From NCBI GenBank assembly GCA_002478545.1, contig DLOY01000047.1, forward strand, positions 1 to 23,696: DNA of 23,696 bases, in the 5' to 3' direction. Positions 15,554-22,506 of the stretch are shown one piece after another; position 1 is the first letter of the stretch, and the number at the start of each line of letters is the position of its first letter. The position numbers and the translations under genes were made by a program. The notes under the pieces were generated by a model that did not search any database, was not told the origin of the DNA, and was given only the letters and a program-made list of their open reading frames with translations. This DNA is from Micrococcales bacterium UBA7472 (lineage in GTDB: Bacteria; Actinomycetota; Actinomycetes; Actinomycetales; Microbacteriaceae).

Positions 15554-16954
15554 TTAGTTCGACTTGATCACCATTCGAGCAACATTCAAAGCCCCGCCGA
15601 GGACCGCAGGTATTCCACCTCCGGGGTGAACCGAAGCACCCACCCTGTAAAGCCAAGGTCTAATGAGGGAGCGGTACTGCGGCGAATGAAAAGGTCCTGA
15701 TTGCCAGAGCTTGCGGGTCTTGCCATAGAGAGCACCGCCTGGCCCTCCCCAGGCGGAGAAATACTCCGGGGTAAGCGCGATGTAATCCTCGAAGAGCTCA
15801 TCGATTGGCGCATCGAGCCCAACCACATCGCTGATGCGGTCGAGCTCTGCCCTTACCCACTCGCTGTTTAGGTCGTAGTGTTTGCCATCTGCCGGAGCGG
15901 TTAGCAAAACCGCAACCGTTGGCTTTTGATTTGGGTAAATCTCGCCTGGTCGGTAGTAATTCAAAAAGGCCATGGTCTGTCTTGGGGGCACGGATTTCGA
16001 CAGCGCCTGATGCAGCTCATCTCCACTGTCCGGCATCACCACCGAATGGGTTACGAAGTTCTCGGGGAGTGGCTTTTTCAAAACCGCATAAATGGCTACC
16101 CCGGAGCAGGATCGCTTGGGCCATGGTTTGGGTTCTTTGCCCAGCACAACCCTCAGCTGTTCGGGATCAAGACTGCTCACCACCAGATCTGGTTGATACT
16201 CGGCTTGGTCGGTGACGACTTTGCCTTTTGAAAGGCTGGTCACAATCTCCCCGAGGTGGATCTCAGCTCCTGCTGCCTCAGCAAGTTTGGCTAGTGACTG
16301 TGCGATTTCATTCACTCCACCTACTGGCACCGAGATTCCTTGTGATGACATCACTGCCGTTATCGAGGCATAGAGCGCGATGGTGTCTTTTGGTGCAATG
16401 CCGGCGTTAAGGGTGTGGATAGCGATTACCTCTTTGAGATCTTCGTCCATCCAGGTAAGCGACTTGAGGTATTTGTCGGTGGTGAGGTTGAGCCCATAGC
16501 GCGAGAAGATCTTGCCAACCGAGGGTAAAGACTTCCAACTAAAGGGTGAGGTGGTCAAGAGGTTGGTGATGTCCTGCGCAAGGTCGGCATGCTCGCTCTC
16601 AAAGCGCTGCCATTGAGCGTGCCAGGGGTGATTCTCTGGAACCGGGATCGTGACTCTATGACCTTTGTAGAAGTACTCGCCGACTTCGCTCAGCTTGCTG
16701 AGTTTGAGCGGAGCGATTTGGTTGGCTTTGCCACCCAGGGAGGCATATTCGGCATAGAGCTTTTCCAAGACACCTGGAAAAGTGACGAGGGCAGGGCCGG
16801 TATCCATGCGCTGGCCCAGAACCTCAACTCTTCTTGATTTACCGCCGAGCCAGGTGTTGCGCTCAATCACTGTGACCTTGTGACCAGCCTGCGCGATTAG
16901 GGCGGCGCTCGCCAAACCAGACAGGCCTGCACCTAAGACGACTACTTGTTTCAT
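15554..16954 (-). CDS. CrtI-family carotenoid desaturase/FAD oxidoreductase
   Basis: 466 residues. The N-terminal FAD-binding fold VVVLGAGLSGLASA with ERNTWLGGKS (residues 4-41) is followed by the CrtI-type MDTGPALVTFP. The C-terminus carries the family signature YRVGASVHPGGGIPAVLGGAL. It is likely to desaturate or otherwise modify a carotenoid or another polyprenyl chain at the membrane. Compared with phytoene desaturases the N-terminal motif is less canonical, so a later step (CrtD-like) or another isoprenoid substrate remains possible. The ATG overlaps the stop of the UbiA gene by 4 nt (ATGA), showing a coupled two-gene operon. No crtE, crtB or cyclase gene is visible, so it is not a full pigment cluster. 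Confidence 0.85.
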   Translation of the reverse strand: MKQVVVLGAGLSGLASAALIAQAGHKVTVIERNTWLGGKSRRVEVLGQRMDTGPALVTFPGVLEKLYAEYASLGGKANQIAPLKLSKLSEVGEYFYKGHRVTIPVPENHPWHAQWQRFESEHADLAQDITNLLTTSPFSWKSLPSVGKIFSRYGLNLTTDKYLKSLTWMDEDLKEVIAIHTLNAGIAPKDTIALYASITAVMSSQGISVPVGGVNEIAQSLAKLAEAAGAEIHLGEIVTSLSKGKVVTDQAEYQPDLVVSSLDPEQLRVVLGKEPKPWPKRSCSGVAIYAVLKKPLPENFVTHSVVMPDSGDELHQALSKSVPPRQTMAFLNYYRPGEIYPNQKPTVAVLLTAPADGKHYDLNSEWVRAELDRISDVVGLDAPIDELFEDYIALTPEYFSAWGGPGGALYGKTRKLWQSGPFHSPQYRSLIRPWLYRVGASVHPGGGIPAVLGGALNVARMVIKSN

Positions 16955-17793
16955 GGATAGAGACCGAAAACCAAACCAATCACGAGCTGGAAGCCGCCAA
17001 CCGCTCCAGCCACATATGGGAAGGCGATGGAGTATTTGTATAGGGAGTGTGCCTTCTCAGGTGTCGGCTCCTTGTATAGCGGAGCAACCAATAGGTAGGC
17101 GATGATCGCATTTGCGATTGCAACGGGGATGTTCACCACTGCAAACAGTGCAATCGAAATCGCCCACCAGATCGTGGACCAAACAGCTGTCTTTTTGACA
17201 CCCAGGTGGACGGCAGTAGTGACGATGCCGGTATCACTGTCTTGCGGGATGTCTTGGATTGCATCGTAGGCGTGCTTAGCAACGCTCCATGCCATTAGCC
17301 CAATCACTAACCACCAGTTCGGCTCAACACCAAGGGCCAGCGGCACGAATGCCAGCGGGAAGGCGTAGTCGGTGTTTGAAAGTGCATCCAAGTACTTCCT
17401 TGCCTTGAAGCGAAGCGGTGGTGCCGAGTAGAAGGTGAAGAAAAGTGAGTAGGCAACCATCCAGGCCGTGGCCTGCCAAGGAAGAGTGATTGCGAAGTAA
17501 ATCAAGAAGGGGACGTTGGTCAAGACCGTGGTAATCCAGATCGGCCTTACCTCGTTGGGGAAAATGTGAGCACCTTCATAGCCGCCTTTTCGGGCATTTA
17601 TGTTGTCGGTCTCTTGATCAAATATGTCGTTGATGCCGTAAATCAAAAGATTGAATGGGAAAGTGACCCAAATCAAAATCGGTAGCACGCGCCAATCCCA
17701 CAGGTAGCCCGCAAGCCACATACCCACCACGGTGGTGCCGATGGTGTTGATCCATAGCACTGGGCGGGAGATTTCGATTAGGCGTCTTAGCAC
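16951..17793 (-). CDS. UbiA-family prenyltransferase, CrtEb/lycopene-elongase-like
   Basis: 280 residues with about eight or nine hydrophobic helices. The two Asp-rich prenyl-diphosphate/Mg sites are intact: N55-D56-x-x-D59-x-x-x-D63 and D177-x-x-x-D181-x-x-x-D185. The stretch SRPVLWINT, then YGINDIFDQETDNINARKGGYEGA, closely resembles what I recall of Corynebacterium CrtEb (SRPISWINT, YGINDVFDYESDIRNPRKGG), the lycopene elongase that adds C5 units to make C50 carotenoids. Other UbiA substrates (menaquinone, haem, tocopherol type) are less likely given the CrtI-like partner. GTG start at 17793 is supported by TAGGCT ending exactly 6 nt upstream and the absence of a ribosome site. Confidence 0.85.
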   Translation of the reverse strand: MLRRLIEISRPVLWINTIGTTVVGMWLAGYLWDWRVLPILIWVTFPFNLLIYGINDIFDQETDNINARKGGYEGAHIFPNEVRPIWITTVLTNVPFLIYFAITLPWQATAWMVAYSLFFTFYSAPPLRFKARKYLDALSNTDYAFPLAFVPLALGVEPNWWLVIGLMAWSVAKHAYDAIQDIPQDSDTGIVTTAVHLGVKKTAVWSTIWWAISIALFAVVNIPVAIANAIIAYLLVAPLYKEPTPEKAHSLYKYSIAFPYVAGAVGGFQLVIGLVFGLYP

Positions 17794-17799
17794 TCAATC

Positions 17800-17805
17800 A
17801 GCCTA
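17800..17805 (-). promoter_or_regulatory. Leaderless -10 element of the UbiA-CrtI operon
   Basis: TAGGCT on the minus strand, 6 nt (GATTGA), then GTG 17793. It faces the antitoxin promoter across a 74-bp divergent gap. Confidence 0.55.
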
Positions 17806-17830
17806 CGCTCACTTATCCACAGATGGAATC

Positions 17831-17860
17831 TTGAGCCAAGTGGACTAAGCAGACTAACCT
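17831..17860 (+). promoter_or_regulatory. Leaderless promoter of the Phd-PIN operon
   Basis: TTGAGC (17831-17836), 18 bp, TAACCT (17855-17860), then 7 nt to ATG 17868. No ribosome site is present. Phd-type antitoxins usually repress their own promoter; no clear operator repeat is visible. Confidence 0.5.
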
Positions 17861-17867
17861 CTAACTT

Positions 17868-18128
17868 ATGGTCAGGCAATACAACATGCATGAGGCAAAA
17901 ACCAACTTCTCCAAGCTGGCCCAAATGGTTGAGGCAGGTGAAGAAGTCGTGATTGCAAGAAATGGAGTTCCGGTGATGAAGATGGTTCTCATCGAGGAAA
18001 CTGAGCGACCACCCAGGGACCTCTCAAAGCTCCAAGGTTTGATCCAAATGACAACCGATCAAACTTGGGAAGAGATTGACGAAGAGATCTTGGCGAATTT
18101 GAAGTATTCGGATTGGGAAGATGAGTAG
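17868..18128 (+). CDS. Phd/YefM-family antitoxin
   Basis: 86 residues. The N-terminal Phd/YefM DNA-binding fold is clear (MHEAKTNFSKLAQMVEAGEEVVIARNGVPVMKMVLI, residues 7-42). The acidic C-terminal tail (about 60-86, WEEIDEEI...DWEDE) is the usual toxin-wrapping region. It should neutralise the PIN RNase encoded next and repress the operon. Its last 8 nt overlap the toxin start, giving antitoxin-first coupling. Confidence 0.88.
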   Translation: MVRQYNMHEAKTNFSKLAQMVEAGEEVVIARNGVPVMKMVLIEETERPPRDLSKLQGLIQMTTDQTWEEIDEEILANLKYSDWEDE

Positions 18129-18510
18129 GGGATACCTCCTCGACACTCAGGTTTTGGTTTGGCTAGGCGTTGACCAAAAGAAGCTTGGCCGCGATGCCAA
18201 GAGACTTATTGAGCGCTACGAAGTTTTCTTCTGCACACCCAGTGTGGCTGAGCTTAGTTTCAAGCAGTCAATCGGAAAGCTGAGGCTTGGAGCCGGTGTT
18301 TTTGATTCTCTGATAGAAGCCGGAATCGGAATTTTGTACTTTGACAAAGAGGCGGCTGAAGCCTTTGGTCGCTTCTCCGCCGAATCGGTCCCAGACCCAT
18401 TCGATAGGCAAATAATGGCCATTGCCGTATCAAACAATCTCACCCTGGTCACCGCAGACCAAGAGATCTTGGACCTTAATCTCAACTGGGTGATTGACGC
18501 TACAACCTAG
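18121..18510 (+). CDS. PIN-domain toxin RNase (VapC-like)
   Basis: 129 residues, a single PIN domain. The acidic Mg-binding residues are all present: D8 (LLDTQVLVW), E44 (SVAELSFK), D95 (DPFDRQIMA) and D113 (TADQEI), so the nuclease should be active. VapC-type toxins cleave tRNA or rRNA to slow translation; the target here is unknown. ATG 18121 lies inside the antitoxin gene. A short 23-nt gap precedes rlmN; TAGACT at 18508-18513, overlapping this gene's stop, may serve as an rlmN -10. Confidence 0.88.
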   Translation: MSRGYLLDTQVLVWLGVDQKKLGRDAKRLIERYEVFFCTPSVAELSFKQSIGKLRLGAGVFDSLIEAGIGILYFDKEAAEAFGRFSAESVPDPFDRQIMAIAVSNNLTLVTADQEILDLNLNWVIDATT

Positions 18511-18533
18511 ACTTATCTGGTCTTAGGAGTCCC

Positions 18534-19712
18534 ATGACTGATGTTCGCCAGGTAAAGCCCCGCACCGAGGGCTGGACTCAGCGTAAAGACGAGAGTGGGA
18601 AGCCACTTTTGCAGTTCAACGAGGTCAAGCGCGGCAAACCACCGGTTCACCTGGCCGACCTAACCATCGAGGAACGCACCGAGCGAATCAAAGAACTCGG
18701 CATTCCAGGCTTCAGGGCCAAGCAGATTTCCACCCACTACTTCACCCACTACACCCAAGACCCCCAGAAGATGACTGACCTTCCCAAGGAGGGTCGCGAA
18801 GAGCTGGTCAAGAAGGTTTTGCCACCGCTCTTGACCGAGGTAAAAAGACTCAAGACCGACAAGGGCGACACCATCAAGTTCCTCTGGAGGCTATTTGATG
18901 GAGCACTGGTCGAGTCGGTCTTAATGCGCTATTCAAACCGCATCACACTTTGCATTTCGTCTCAGGCCGGCTGTGGCATGAACTGTCCGTTTTGCGCAAC
19001 CGGACAGGCCGGCCTGACAAGAAACATGTCCGCTGCCGAGATTGTCGACCAGGTAGTCAGGGCGAACGAAGCGATCAGGGCCGGTGAGCTCGGGCCGCTG
19101 CGCCACGAGGATGAGCGCGTGAGCAACATTGTCTTTATGGGCATGGGTGAGCCGTTAGCCAATTACCCCAAGCTCATGAGTGCGATTAGAACCATGGTCG
19201 AACCACAACCAAATGGTCTTGGCATGAGCGCCAGACACATCACTGTTTCAACGGTTGGTCTGGTGCCAGGAATCGAAAAGCTTGCTCAGGAAGACCTCCC
19301 CCTCACTTTTGCTTTGTCCCTGCACGCGCCAGATGATCAGCTCCGCGATGAGCTGATCCCGGTCAACTCAAAGTGGAAGGTGGACGAGGCACTCGATGCA
19401 GCCAAGGCCTACTTCGACAAAACGGGTCGTCGCGTCTCAATCGAGTACGCACTGATCAAAGATATGAATGATCACAAGTGGCGTGCAGAGCTCCTTGCTC
19501 AGAAGCTCAATGACAGAGGTAAGGGTTGGGTGCATGTCAACCCAATTCCGCTAAACCCAACACCAGGTTCGGTTTGGACCTCATCCACCAAAGAGCAGAT
19601 GAACATTTTCTTGGACACTCTCGAGGCTGCGGGAATCCCAACCACATTGCGCGACACTCGCGGTAAAGAGATTGATGGAGCCTGCGGACAACTGGCCGCA
19701 ACCGAGGTGTAG
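18534..19712 (+). CDS. rlmN: 23S rRNA (adenine2503-C2)/tRNA (adenine37-C2) methyltransferase RlmN
   Basis: 392 residues. A radical-SAM enzyme that methylates A2503 of 23S rRNA, and A37 of some tRNAs. The [4Fe-4S] ligands are C147, C151 and C154 (CGMNCPFC). The methyl-carrying C384 (GACGQL) and the other reaction cysteine C140 (LCISSQAGC) are present with the same mutual spacing in the N-terminal part as E. coli C118/C125/C129/C132. FMGMGEPLANY and STVGLVPGI mark the SAM-binding barrel. AGGAG (18525-18529) lies 4 nt before the ATG. It is about 10-20 residues longer at the N-terminus than many homologues. Housekeeping gene; its placement behind the toxin-antitoxin pair is probably incidental. 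Confidence 0.96.
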   Translation: MTDVRQVKPRTEGWTQRKDESGKPLLQFNEVKRGKPPVHLADLTIEERTERIKELGIPGFRAKQISTHYFTHYTQDPQKMTDLPKEGREELVKKVLPPLLTEVKRLKTDKGDTIKFLWRLFDGALVESVLMRYSNRITLCISSQAGCGMNCPFCATGQAGLTRNMSAAEIVDQVVRANEAIRAGELGPLRHEDERVSNIVFMGMGEPLANYPKLMSAIRTMVEPQPNGLGMSARHITVSTVGLVPGIEKLAQEDLPLTFALSLHAPDDQLRDELIPVNSKWKVDEALDAAKAYFDKTGRRVSIEYALIKDMNDHKWRAELLAQKLNDRGKGWVHVNPIPLNPTPGSVWTSSTKEQMNIFLDTLEAAGIPTTLRDTRGKEIDGACGQLAATEV

Positions 19713-19720
19713 CAAAAGTT

Positions 19721-19738
19721 GTCTAGACCCCCTAGACT
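19721..19738 (+). promoter_or_regulatory. Leaderless -10 with overlapping inverted repeat upstream of the luciferase-like gene
   Basis: TAGACT (19733-19738), 6 nt (AAGCGC), then ATG 19745. The -10 overlaps the right arm of a perfect inverted repeat GTCTAG-ACCCC-CTAGAC (19721-19737). A protein on this repeat would cover the promoter; as RNA it could also be a short stem after rlmN, but no T-run follows. Confidence 0.5.
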
Positions 19739-19744
19739 AAGCGC

Positions 19745-20791
19745 ATGACTGAAATCAAGTTTGGGTTAGACACCTTCGGAGACATGACCGTTGATGACAA
19801 CGGCAAGCCAAAGTCAGCAGGCCAGGTCATCAGAGACCTAGTCGATCAAGCAGTTCTGGCGGATGAGCTCGGACTCAATTCAATCAACGTTGGTGAGCAC
19901 CACCGCGATGACTTCGCAGTCTCAGCACCCGACACAGTCTTGGCCGGTATTGCAACCGTCACCAAGAACATCAAACTCGGCACCGGTGTGACAGTGCTCT
20001 CTTCCGAAGACCCAGTTAGGGTCTACCAAAGATTTGCAACCATCGACGCGCTATCTAATGGCCGTGCCGAGATCACCGCAGGCCGCGGTTCATTCATAGA
20101 ATCGTTCCCTCTTTTTGGTTACGAGCTTTCTGACTACCACGTGTTGTTTGAGGAGAAGCTTGAACTTTTGGTTGAACTTCTCAAGGAGCAGCCGGTCACC
20201 TGGTCTGGGACCACCAGAGCAGGACTGCAAAACCAGCAGGTTTATCCAAAGACGGAACGTGGCAGCATTCCACTTCGAGTTGGTGTCGGTGGCTCACCAG
20301 AGTCGGTAGTTCGTGCTGCTCGCTTAGGAATCCCGATGGCACTGGCAATCATCGGAGGAGACCCCGCGAGGTTTGCACCTTTCTCAAGGCTCTACAAGGA
20401 ATCGCTAGAGAAGTTTGGTCGAACTGAACTGCCAGTATCGATTCACTCTCCGGGTCACATCGCCGACACCGATGAGCAAGCAATCGAAGAACTCTGGCCG
20501 CATTACGAAGCTATGTTTGGCCGCATTGGTCGTGAGCGTGGTTGGGGTCCAACCACCAAGGCGCACTATCTGCAAGAAGTGCACCACGGGTCGCTCTACG
20601 TCGGATCAGTTGAGACCGTTGCTCAGAAGATTGCGTATGCCATTCGATCTGTCGGCGCCGAGAGATTTGACCTCAAGTACTCAAACGGGCCGCTTTCACA
20701 CTCCAAGCTGATGCACTCCATCGAGCTCTATGCCACTCAGGTGGTCCCGAGAGTTCAGGAGCTTTTGGCTGTCGAAGACGTTTGGGTCTAG
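19745..20791 (+). CDS. Luciferase-like (LLM class) flavin-dependent oxidoreductase
   Basis: 348 residues, a single bacterial-luciferase-like TIM barrel. Visible family motifs: FGLDTFGD at the N-terminus, LNSINVGEHHRDDF (the GEHH motif), VLSSEDPVRVYQRFATIDALSNGRAEITAGRGSF (core SxGRxxxxxGxG region) and GVGGSPESV. It uses FMN or F420, and Actinobacteria have both; which one cannot be decided by eye. Substrate unknown, and the family is broad (monooxygenases, reductases). The start is fixed by the leaderless TAGACT 6 nt upstream. Its stop overlaps the opposing PYROXD2-like gene's stop in CTAG. Leu codons are mixed (3 CTA of about 33). Confidence 0.9.
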   Translation: MTEIKFGLDTFGDMTVDDNGKPKSAGQVIRDLVDQAVLADELGLNSINVGEHHRDDFAVSAPDTVLAGIATVTKNIKLGTGVTVLSSEDPVRVYQRFATIDALSNGRAEITAGRGSFIESFPLFGYELSDYHVLFEEKLELLVELLKEQPVTWSGTTRAGLQNQQVYPKTERGSIPLRVGVGGSPESVVRAARLGIPMALAIIGGDPARFAPFSRLYKESLEKFGRTELPVSIHSPGHIADTDEQAIEELWPHYEAMFGRIGRERGWGPTTKAHYLQEVHHGSLYVGSVETVAQKIAYAIRSVGAERFDLKYSNGPLSHSKLMHSIELYATQVVPRVQELLAVEDVWV

Positions 20792-22326
20792 CCTTCCAAA
20801 ACGGCCATCGCGGCATTGTGTCCGCCAATGCCGCTCACAGCACCACCACGTCTGGCGCTTGAACCGCAGAAGAACACTCGCTCGATCCCAGTTGCAACAC
20901 CCCACCGTGACTCTGGTGTAGCCAGCTCTTCGGCGTCTTCGACAAATGGCCAGCTCAGTGGAGAGTGGAAGATGTTTCCACCAGGCAATCCCAATGCGTC
21001 CTCGAGGTCCTGGGTGGTTTTGGTTTCGATGCATAACTCACCACCAGGAGCTTTGTAAATCAGGTCCTCAATTGGTTCAGCTAGCACTGAGTTGAGCGAT
21101 CTCAGCACAGCCGCCTGAGCCTTCTCCCGCAGTCCCTCATTTCCAAATTTGGCAACCAACGAATGCGGCATGTGGAGGGCAAAGACGGTCAGGGTTTGAG
21201 CCCCTGACTCCCTGAGTTCTGGGCCAAGAATGCTTGGGTCAGTCAGTGAGTGGCAATAGATTTCACAGGGCAGTGGATCCGGGATCTCGCCGCTTACAGC
21301 CGACTTGTAGGCGGCATCGAGCTGGTCGAAGTTTTCGTTGATGTGGAAGGTTCCGCCAAAGGCTGCCTCTGGGGACACCGATGAATCCTTTAGTTTTGGC
21401 AGTCGAGTGAGCAACATGTTCACTTTTACCTGAGCACCCTGAACCTTTTCTGGCTCAATGTCTGGAAGCAGTTTTGAGAGCTGGTTCTTAGAGATTCCGC
21501 TTAGAACAAAGTCAGCCGAAACCTTGTGTCGCTCACCGGAGTCTTCAAACTCAACCTCGCGGGCGGAGCTGATGGATATCACTTCGGCTCCGGTTCGCAG
21601 TTGAGCACCAAATCGTGTTGCGGCCGCTGCTATTGAGCCTGATACCTGACCCATTCCGCCCACCGGAATATTCCAGTCTCCGGTGCCACCTCCAATCACG
21701 TGATACAAAAAGCATCGATTCGCATCAAGCGAAGGGTCGGAGTTAGGAGCAAAGGTCCCAATCAGGGCATCGGTTAGCACTACACCTCTGACCAAATCGG
21801 ATTCAAAGCTCTCTGCGATGACATCGCCAATTGGCCTCTCAAAGAAGGTTTCGAAGTCTTTGCCGAGCAGAGCCTTGACCTCAGACCTTTTCTTCAGGGG
21901 CTCTATGACGGTGGGGAAAAGCTTCTGAGCGATGTGTTCAGTCCTGGCATAGAACTCATTCCAGGCGGCGAAGTCCTTTTTCGAAAAGGAATCAAATGAC
22001 TTACCAGTCGCGCCCTGGTCAGCCTTATCAACCAAAAGGCCGTTTGTCCCGTGAGGGTCTGGAGTGTATGAGGAGTAGCGCCTTGGAGCGAGGGAGATTT
22101 CAAGACCCAGGTCGTCAATGATCTGCTTTGGTAGCAGGCTCACTAGGTAGCTGTAGCGCGAGAGTTTGGCATCAATGCCCTCGAAGGTGTAGCTCGAGGT
22201 TGCGGCACCACCCAAGTAGTCAAGCTTCTCCAGCAACAGCACCTGCTTGCCGGCCTTGGCTAGGTAAGCCGCCGAAACCAGGGCGTTGTGTCCGCCACCA
22301 ACAATTACCACGTCGTAGTGCTGCAT
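20788..22326 (-). CDS. PYROXD2-like FAD-dependent oxidoreductase
   Basis: 512 residues. N-terminal dinucleotide-binding motif VVIVGGGHNALVSAAYLAKAG followed by LEKLDYLGGAATS; the GGGHN form and LGGAA separate this group from CrtI and match PYROXD2-type proteins. The middle carries NIPVGGMGQVSGSIAAAATRFGA, the usual second FAD contact. The C-terminus ends FFCGSSARRGGAVSGIGGHNAAMAVL, which closes the FAD site. Substrate unknown; a role in carotenoid desaturation is possible but less likely than for the gene at 15554. Start at ATG 22326, supported by TAAACT ending 6 nt upstream. Confidence 0.85.
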   Translation of the reverse strand: MQHYDVVIVGGGHNALVSAAYLAKAGKQVLLLEKLDYLGGAATSSYTFEGIDAKLSRYSYLVSLLPKQIIDDLGLEISLAPRRYSSYTPDPHGTNGLLVDKADQGATGKSFDSFSKKDFAAWNEFYARTEHIAQKLFPTVIEPLKKRSEVKALLGKDFETFFERPIGDVIAESFESDLVRGVVLTDALIGTFAPNSDPSLDANRCFLYHVIGGGTGDWNIPVGGMGQVSGSIAAAATRFGAQLRTGAEVISISSAREVEFEDSGERHKVSADFVLSGISKNQLSKLLPDIEPEKVQGAQVKVNMLLTRLPKLKDSSVSPEAAFGGTFHINENFDQLDAAYKSAVSGEIPDPLPCEIYCHSLTDPSILGPELRESGAQTLTVFALHMPHSLVAKFGNEGLREKAQAAVLRSLNSVLAEPIEDLIYKAPGGELCIETKTTQDLEDALGLPGGNIFHSPLSWPFVEDAEELATPESRWGVATGIERVFFCGSSARRGGAVSGIGGHNAAMAVLEG

Positions 22327-22332
22327 AGCCCG

Positions 22333-22338
22333 AGTTTA
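22333..22338 (-). promoter_or_regulatory. Leaderless -10 element of the PYROXD2-like gene
   Basis: TAAACT on the minus strand, 6 nt (CGGGCT), then ATG 22326. TTGA lies near the -35 position (15-17 nt upstream). Confidence 0.5.
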
Positions 22339-22401
22339 TTGGGTTGTAGCCGGATTCAAGCCTCGCCCAGGAGTCAAATTTCTGGGGCAATGTTGTCCGT
22401 T

Positions 22402-22430
22402 TTGTTTCTTTTTTGTCTTTTCGTGATAAT
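22402..22430 (+). promoter_or_regulatory. Strong promoter of the solute-binding protein gene
   Basis: TTGTTT (22402-22407), 17 bp, GATAAT (22425-22430) preceded by TG. The spacer and upstream region are T-rich. The predicted leader is about 70 nt and ends in AGGAGG (22497-22502), 4 nt before the ATG. A short repeat TCGT-T-ACGA (22432-22440) lies at the expected start site and could bind a regulator. Confidence 0.6.
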
Positions 22431-22506
22431 TTCGTTACGAGAATCTGCTGTTTTAGCAAATTCCCAGGGCTACTCTGGTGCCAAGAGTCCATTCTTAGGA
22501 GGTTCA

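Noticed and set aside
15544..15561. CGAAC/GTTCG inverted repeat at the desaturase stop as a terminator
   Set aside because: Only 5 bp with an 8-nt loop and no T-run; too weak to call.
17868..18510. Toxin-antitoxin pair as part of a mobile element or defence island
   Set aside because: No integrase, repeats or composition shift nearby; it is flanked by housekeeping genes, so only a chromosomal Phd-PIN pair is called.
22358..22392. Imperfect GCCCAGGA/TCTGGGGC repeat between the PYROXD2-like and solute-binding genes
   Set aside because: Mismatched arms and no T-run; not distinguishable from chance.
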